Part shown: one piece after another, positions 8,901-9,871 of the stretch
Numbering within the stretch: position 1 is the stretch's first letter
Layout: each line of letters opens with the position of its first letter
DNA from: DATLFI01 sp035524895
GTDB taxonomy: Bacteria > Acidobacteriota > Thermoanaerobaculia > Multivoradales > Multivoraceae
Reading direction: 5' to 3'
DNA length: 9,871 nucleotides
NCBI GenBank assembly: GCA_035524895.1
Contig: DATLFI010000037.1
Coordinates: forward strand, 1-9,871
Program-made: the position numbers and the translations under genes
The notes under the pieces: model-generated
Database searches by the model: none
The model's input: only the letters and a program-made list of their open reading frames with translations
Told to the model about the DNA's origin: nothing

Positions 8901-9134
8901 GGCGAAGACGCGGCCCACGTTGAGCACGGCATGACGTCGGTTGAACCCAAGCGTCACGCTCCAGGAAGCTGGGTTGACGGCGTGGGCTCGTTCAATGGAG
9001 TCCGCCAGAATCTCCAGGAGTCGCCGTCGTGTCTTCGAGTCAGGGTAGAGCTTCTCGAAGACTTCTCGTGCCGTCTCCGGGTCGGAGCGGTCGAACGTCC
9101 GGGGGTGAGCCAGGGGCTCCGGTGGTTGGGTCAC
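5898..9134 (-). CDS. mcrB: McrB-type AAA+ GTPase with EVE-like domain and extended N-terminus
   Basis: This is the motor and sensor subunit of a type IV restriction system. Residues are numbered from a GTG start at 9134 (1078 aa). The C-terminal AAA+ domain (about 818-1070) has Walker A GPPGTGKT (838-845), Walker B VLVIDE then INR (915-923), the McrB signature MNTADRS (965-971) and LRRRF (979-983). Before it, residues about 646-780 resemble an EVE/PUA-like domain that reads modified bases (WKIAPGEEAKYW, then ILANQGTGRILGFGTV near 720-735). Further upstream are a helical segment with GFQTGMLTPILNALRPDDF (551-569), a module with FPTYLLFFLFPESDFFVKP (323-341) and GARDMINVQS (384-393), and an N-terminal module (about 15-160). 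E. coli McrB is only about 460 residues. The frame stays open to an ATG at 9374 (1158 aa), but those 80 extra codons are Arg/Pro/Ser-rich and have lower third-position G+C (about 57% against about 76% just downstream, hand count). I therefore prefer 9134, though it lacks a good ribosome binding site. It overlaps mcrC by 4 nt. Confidence 0.92.
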   Translation of the reverse strand: MTQPPEPLAHPRTFDRSDPETAREVFEKLYPDSKTRRRLLEILADSIERAHAVNPASWSVTLGFNRRHAVLNVGRVFALYFEPRKVSLILSNQSGELPERLHKDFPTERSGALAALPGVAWFRLTAEELLTRWDELREDHLQTVERAAGKVRRTPYYRSFSPAVVRLAERVVGRKLPEPRHQEEAAMQGKLAEGVVALVRKAYPDWDGFDHPKFVKDELGYKRAAAEKARELLSEDQLRELISQERFDEILERLKKVGHATNLLYLGVPSSGDLAVLHAERLDLPPFCAAVLDLLYGPGESPERLERFTSYLAEKNLPNKWTFPTYLLFFLFPESDFFVKPGVTSWFLKLAEASDIYTPRPGGDAYDQILAHVRALGADLEPYGARDMINVQSALWVAHSVAQEIEKAHPSGAKRREMESLFEEFVRTYLTSPQGQEHEAAYERGREQARRSFAEIVAARDAGDDVTERVLLKFLPYVDTSPNREKGAWTHVAPAITGDLKGWFEAVGWRQSGDWEEVAQAILRFVERSVNDPTDLEVACTEFAKKGWSTGFQTGMLTPILNALRPDDFLLVNNKSRRLINYLSGKSLSQKLVDFPELNRIGQGLVEDLSDLLATAPTDARSEDIFDAFSHWLTTIRKFSFGKPQYWKIAPGEEAKYWADCLVGGFISIGWNDLGDLSKLSREEFERRRDRLASEQEGWTREAVEQVWKFAKDIREGDKILANQGTGRILGFGTVTGPYEYVPNVPHSHRLSVDWDDIHPREVQEGGWRRTLISLDREKFMALIALPPIDKPGPPHPDFQVQPLFPIPDCAAELRMDPADIERWVRAIERKKQAILYGPPGTGKTYAAEALARHLIGGGNGFTELVQFHPSYAYEDFIQGIRPEPLPDGGLDYPVKAGRFLEFCSRAKECEGRCVLVIDEINRTNLSRVFGELMYLLEYRGKAIPLASGGELFSIPENVRILGAMNTADRSIALVDHALRRRFAFLELRPSYETLRRFHEGNGHDVEPLIELLREVNAAIADPHYEVGITYFLLEDLPTQLEDIWTMEVLPYLEEYFFDQRDKVDRFRWEAVRGKLAP

Positions 9135-9369
9135 AGTAACGGGACTCGGGAGTGATCGGTGATTGTGCTTCGACGCTTCTCTAAGAAAGCCGTTGGTGGG
9201 TAACTCTAGCAGCCTGCGGCTCTTTAGCGGTTCGAGTGGACGAGGGATGTGGGGTAGAGGTCGAGGCCGTCGAGGTCGAGATTGATTGCGTGCGGAAGCG
9301 ATCGCGGTTGCGGAAGCCTCGGTGTGGCCTTTCTCGTGGGTGATGCCGGAGCTACGCCCGATGTGAGAC
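9135..9369 (-). promoter_or_regulatory. Probable promoter/leader region of the mcrBC gene run
   Basis: If mcrB starts at 9134, this 235-nt stretch plus the adjoining palindrome forms the upstream region of the whole minus-strand run. It is open in the mcrB frame, but the would-be peptide is low in complexity (an Arg-Pro-rich run at the codons around 9255-9282). Its codon use differs from the gene body. I see no convincing -35/-10 pair. The alternative is that it encodes a genuine, poorly conserved N-terminal tail of McrB from the ATG at 9374. Confidence 0.35.
9257..9280. repeat. Short direct repeat upstream of mcrB
   Basis: The 9-mer GAGGTCGAG occurs at 9257-9265 and again at 9272-9280, a 15-bp period, with a related CGAGG between them. 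It could be a pair of protein-binding half-sites in the mcrB upstream region, or simply low-complexity GC-rich sequence. The repeat itself is certain; the function is not. Confidence 0.4.
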
Positions 9370-9408
9370 ACCATGAAAAACGAGCATCCGAGCCTCGTTT
9401 TTCATGGT
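9370..9408. promoter_or_regulatory. Perfect 15-bp inverted repeat, candidate operator between divergent genes
   Basis: The left arm ACCATGAAAAACGAG (9370-9384) and right arm CTCGTTTTTCATGGT (9394-9408) are exact reverse complements around a 9-nt loop. Outside the arms GAGAC (9365-9369) pairs again with GTCTC (9412-9416) after a 3-nt bulge on the right side. The repeat ends 11 nt before the ATPase start and covers the alternative ATG of mcrB at 9374. It has no G/C-stem-plus-T-run layout expected of an intrinsic terminator, and it sits between two divergent starts. An operator for a dimeric regulator, or a cruciform or RNA hairpin, is more likely. A TATCGT at 9408-9413 could serve as a weak -10 element for the ATPase gene; transcription would then begin close to its ATG, giving an almost leaderless message. 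Confidence 0.6.
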
Positions 9409-9419
9409 ATCGTCTCTAC

Positions 9420-9871
9420 ATGACGGTCGCGCGTCGAGCCATCCTGGAGAGCATCCGAGAGGCACTGGCCCGAGCTCCGGTCACCGTCCTGACCGGGCCT
9501 CGCCAGTCCGGCAAGACGACCCTCGCGCGCCAGCTTCTGGCCGAGGAGTCGGCCAACTACTTCGACCTGGAAGACCCGGTGAGCCTCGCTCGCCTGGACG
9601 AGCCGAAGACCGCCCTCGAGCCGCTCCGGGGCCTGGTCGTGATCGACGAGGTCCAACGGCGGCCCGACCTCTTTCCGATCCTCCGAGTGCTGGCCGACCG
9701 CCGGGATCAGCCGGCGCGGTTCCTGATCCTGGGGAGCGCTTCGGGCGACCTGATGCGGCAGAGCTCGGAGAGCCTGGCCGGCCGCTTGGAGCGGATCGAG
9801 ATCGGCGGCTTCACGCTGGCGGAGCTCGGGCCCGAGTCGACGCACGCCCTGTGGCGTCGCGGCGGCTTCCC
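9420..9871 (+). CDS. AAA_14/DUF4143-family ATPase (partial, C-terminus beyond right edge)
   Basis: An ATG at 9420 opens a frame of 150 codons that continues past the window end. The visible part is the AAA_14 ATPase domain. Walker A GPRQSGKT is at residues 26-33, followed by YFDLEDP (47-53). Walker B LVVIDEVQ is at 72-79, the sensor-like LILGSAS at 102-108 and ESLAGRLERIEI at 117-128. These are the standard signatures of the widespread ATPases that carry a C-terminal DUF4143 domain and are about 380-430 residues long, so most of that domain is missing here. The cellular role of the family is not established. No clear Shine-Dalgarno sequence precedes the ATG. Twenty-five residues before Walker A is the usual spacing, which supports this start over an upstream in-frame GTG at 9363. 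It is transcribed away from the mcrB run, and nothing shows that it belongs to the same defence system. Confidence 0.93.
   Translation, partial: MTVARRAILESIREALARAPVTVLTGPRQSGKTTLARQLLAEESANYFDLEDPVSLARLDEPKTALEPLRGLVVIDEVQRRPDLFPILRVLADRRDQPARFLILGSASGDLMRQSSESLAGRLERIEIGGFTLAELGPESTHALWRRGGF

Noticed and set aside
9370..9408. Inverted repeat as an intrinsic terminator
   Set aside because: It lies between two divergent starts, and its T-run is inside the stem rather than after a GC-rich stem.
9402..9845. 147-codon minus-strand ORF at the right edge
   Set aside because: It is antisense to the ATPase gene, whose Walker A and B motifs are clear on the plus strand.
1..9871. CRISPR array, tRNA/rRNA genes, insertion sequence ends or attachment sites
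   Set aside because: No regularly spaced repeats, tRNA-like cloverleaf, rRNA signature, transposase or integrase was seen; almost every base lies in a recognised coding frame.

Overview
This window comes from a high-GC bacterial chromosome (roughly 60-65% G+C by eye) and is almost entirely a DNA-defence island. Nothing in it fixes the taxon. Strong third-position G/C bias, ATGA/GTGA stop-start overlaps and the protein families fit an environmental proteobacterium or a similar high-GC phylum, but this is only a guess.

Five genes run right to left on the minus strand. The first is a very large McrB-type AAA+ GTPase with an EVE-like modified-base-reading domain and further unfamiliar N-terminal modules (about 9134 to 5898). 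The second is its partner nuclease McrC (5901 to 4642), overlapping mcrB by four bases. After 48 nt comes a PD-(D/E)XK/DUF5655 protein of the NucS-like COG3586 group (4593 to 3676). After a further 111 nt comes an extended 814-residue type I methyltransferase HsdM (3564 to 1120). The last is the specificity subunit HsdS (1123 to beyond base 1), overlapping hsdM by four bases and cut by the left window edge. No hsdR lies inside the window; it would be expected further left.

At the right edge a divergent plus-strand gene starts at 9420. It encodes an AAA_14/DUF4143-type ATPase and is cut by the window end. Between it and mcrB lies a regulatory-looking region with a perfect 15-bp inverted repeat (9370-9408) and a short direct repeat (9257-9280).

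Functional reading: McrB and McrC would form a type IV system that cuts DNA carrying modified bases. HsdM and HsdS would methylate adenine at a specific site, as part of a type I system whose motor-nuclease lies outside the window. The PD-(D/E)XK protein between the two modules has an apparently intact nuclease motif and could belong to either. The most unusual items are the multi-domain architecture of the McrB N-terminus, the type IV + nuclease + type I arrangement in one co-directional run, and the palindrome at the divergent promoter region.
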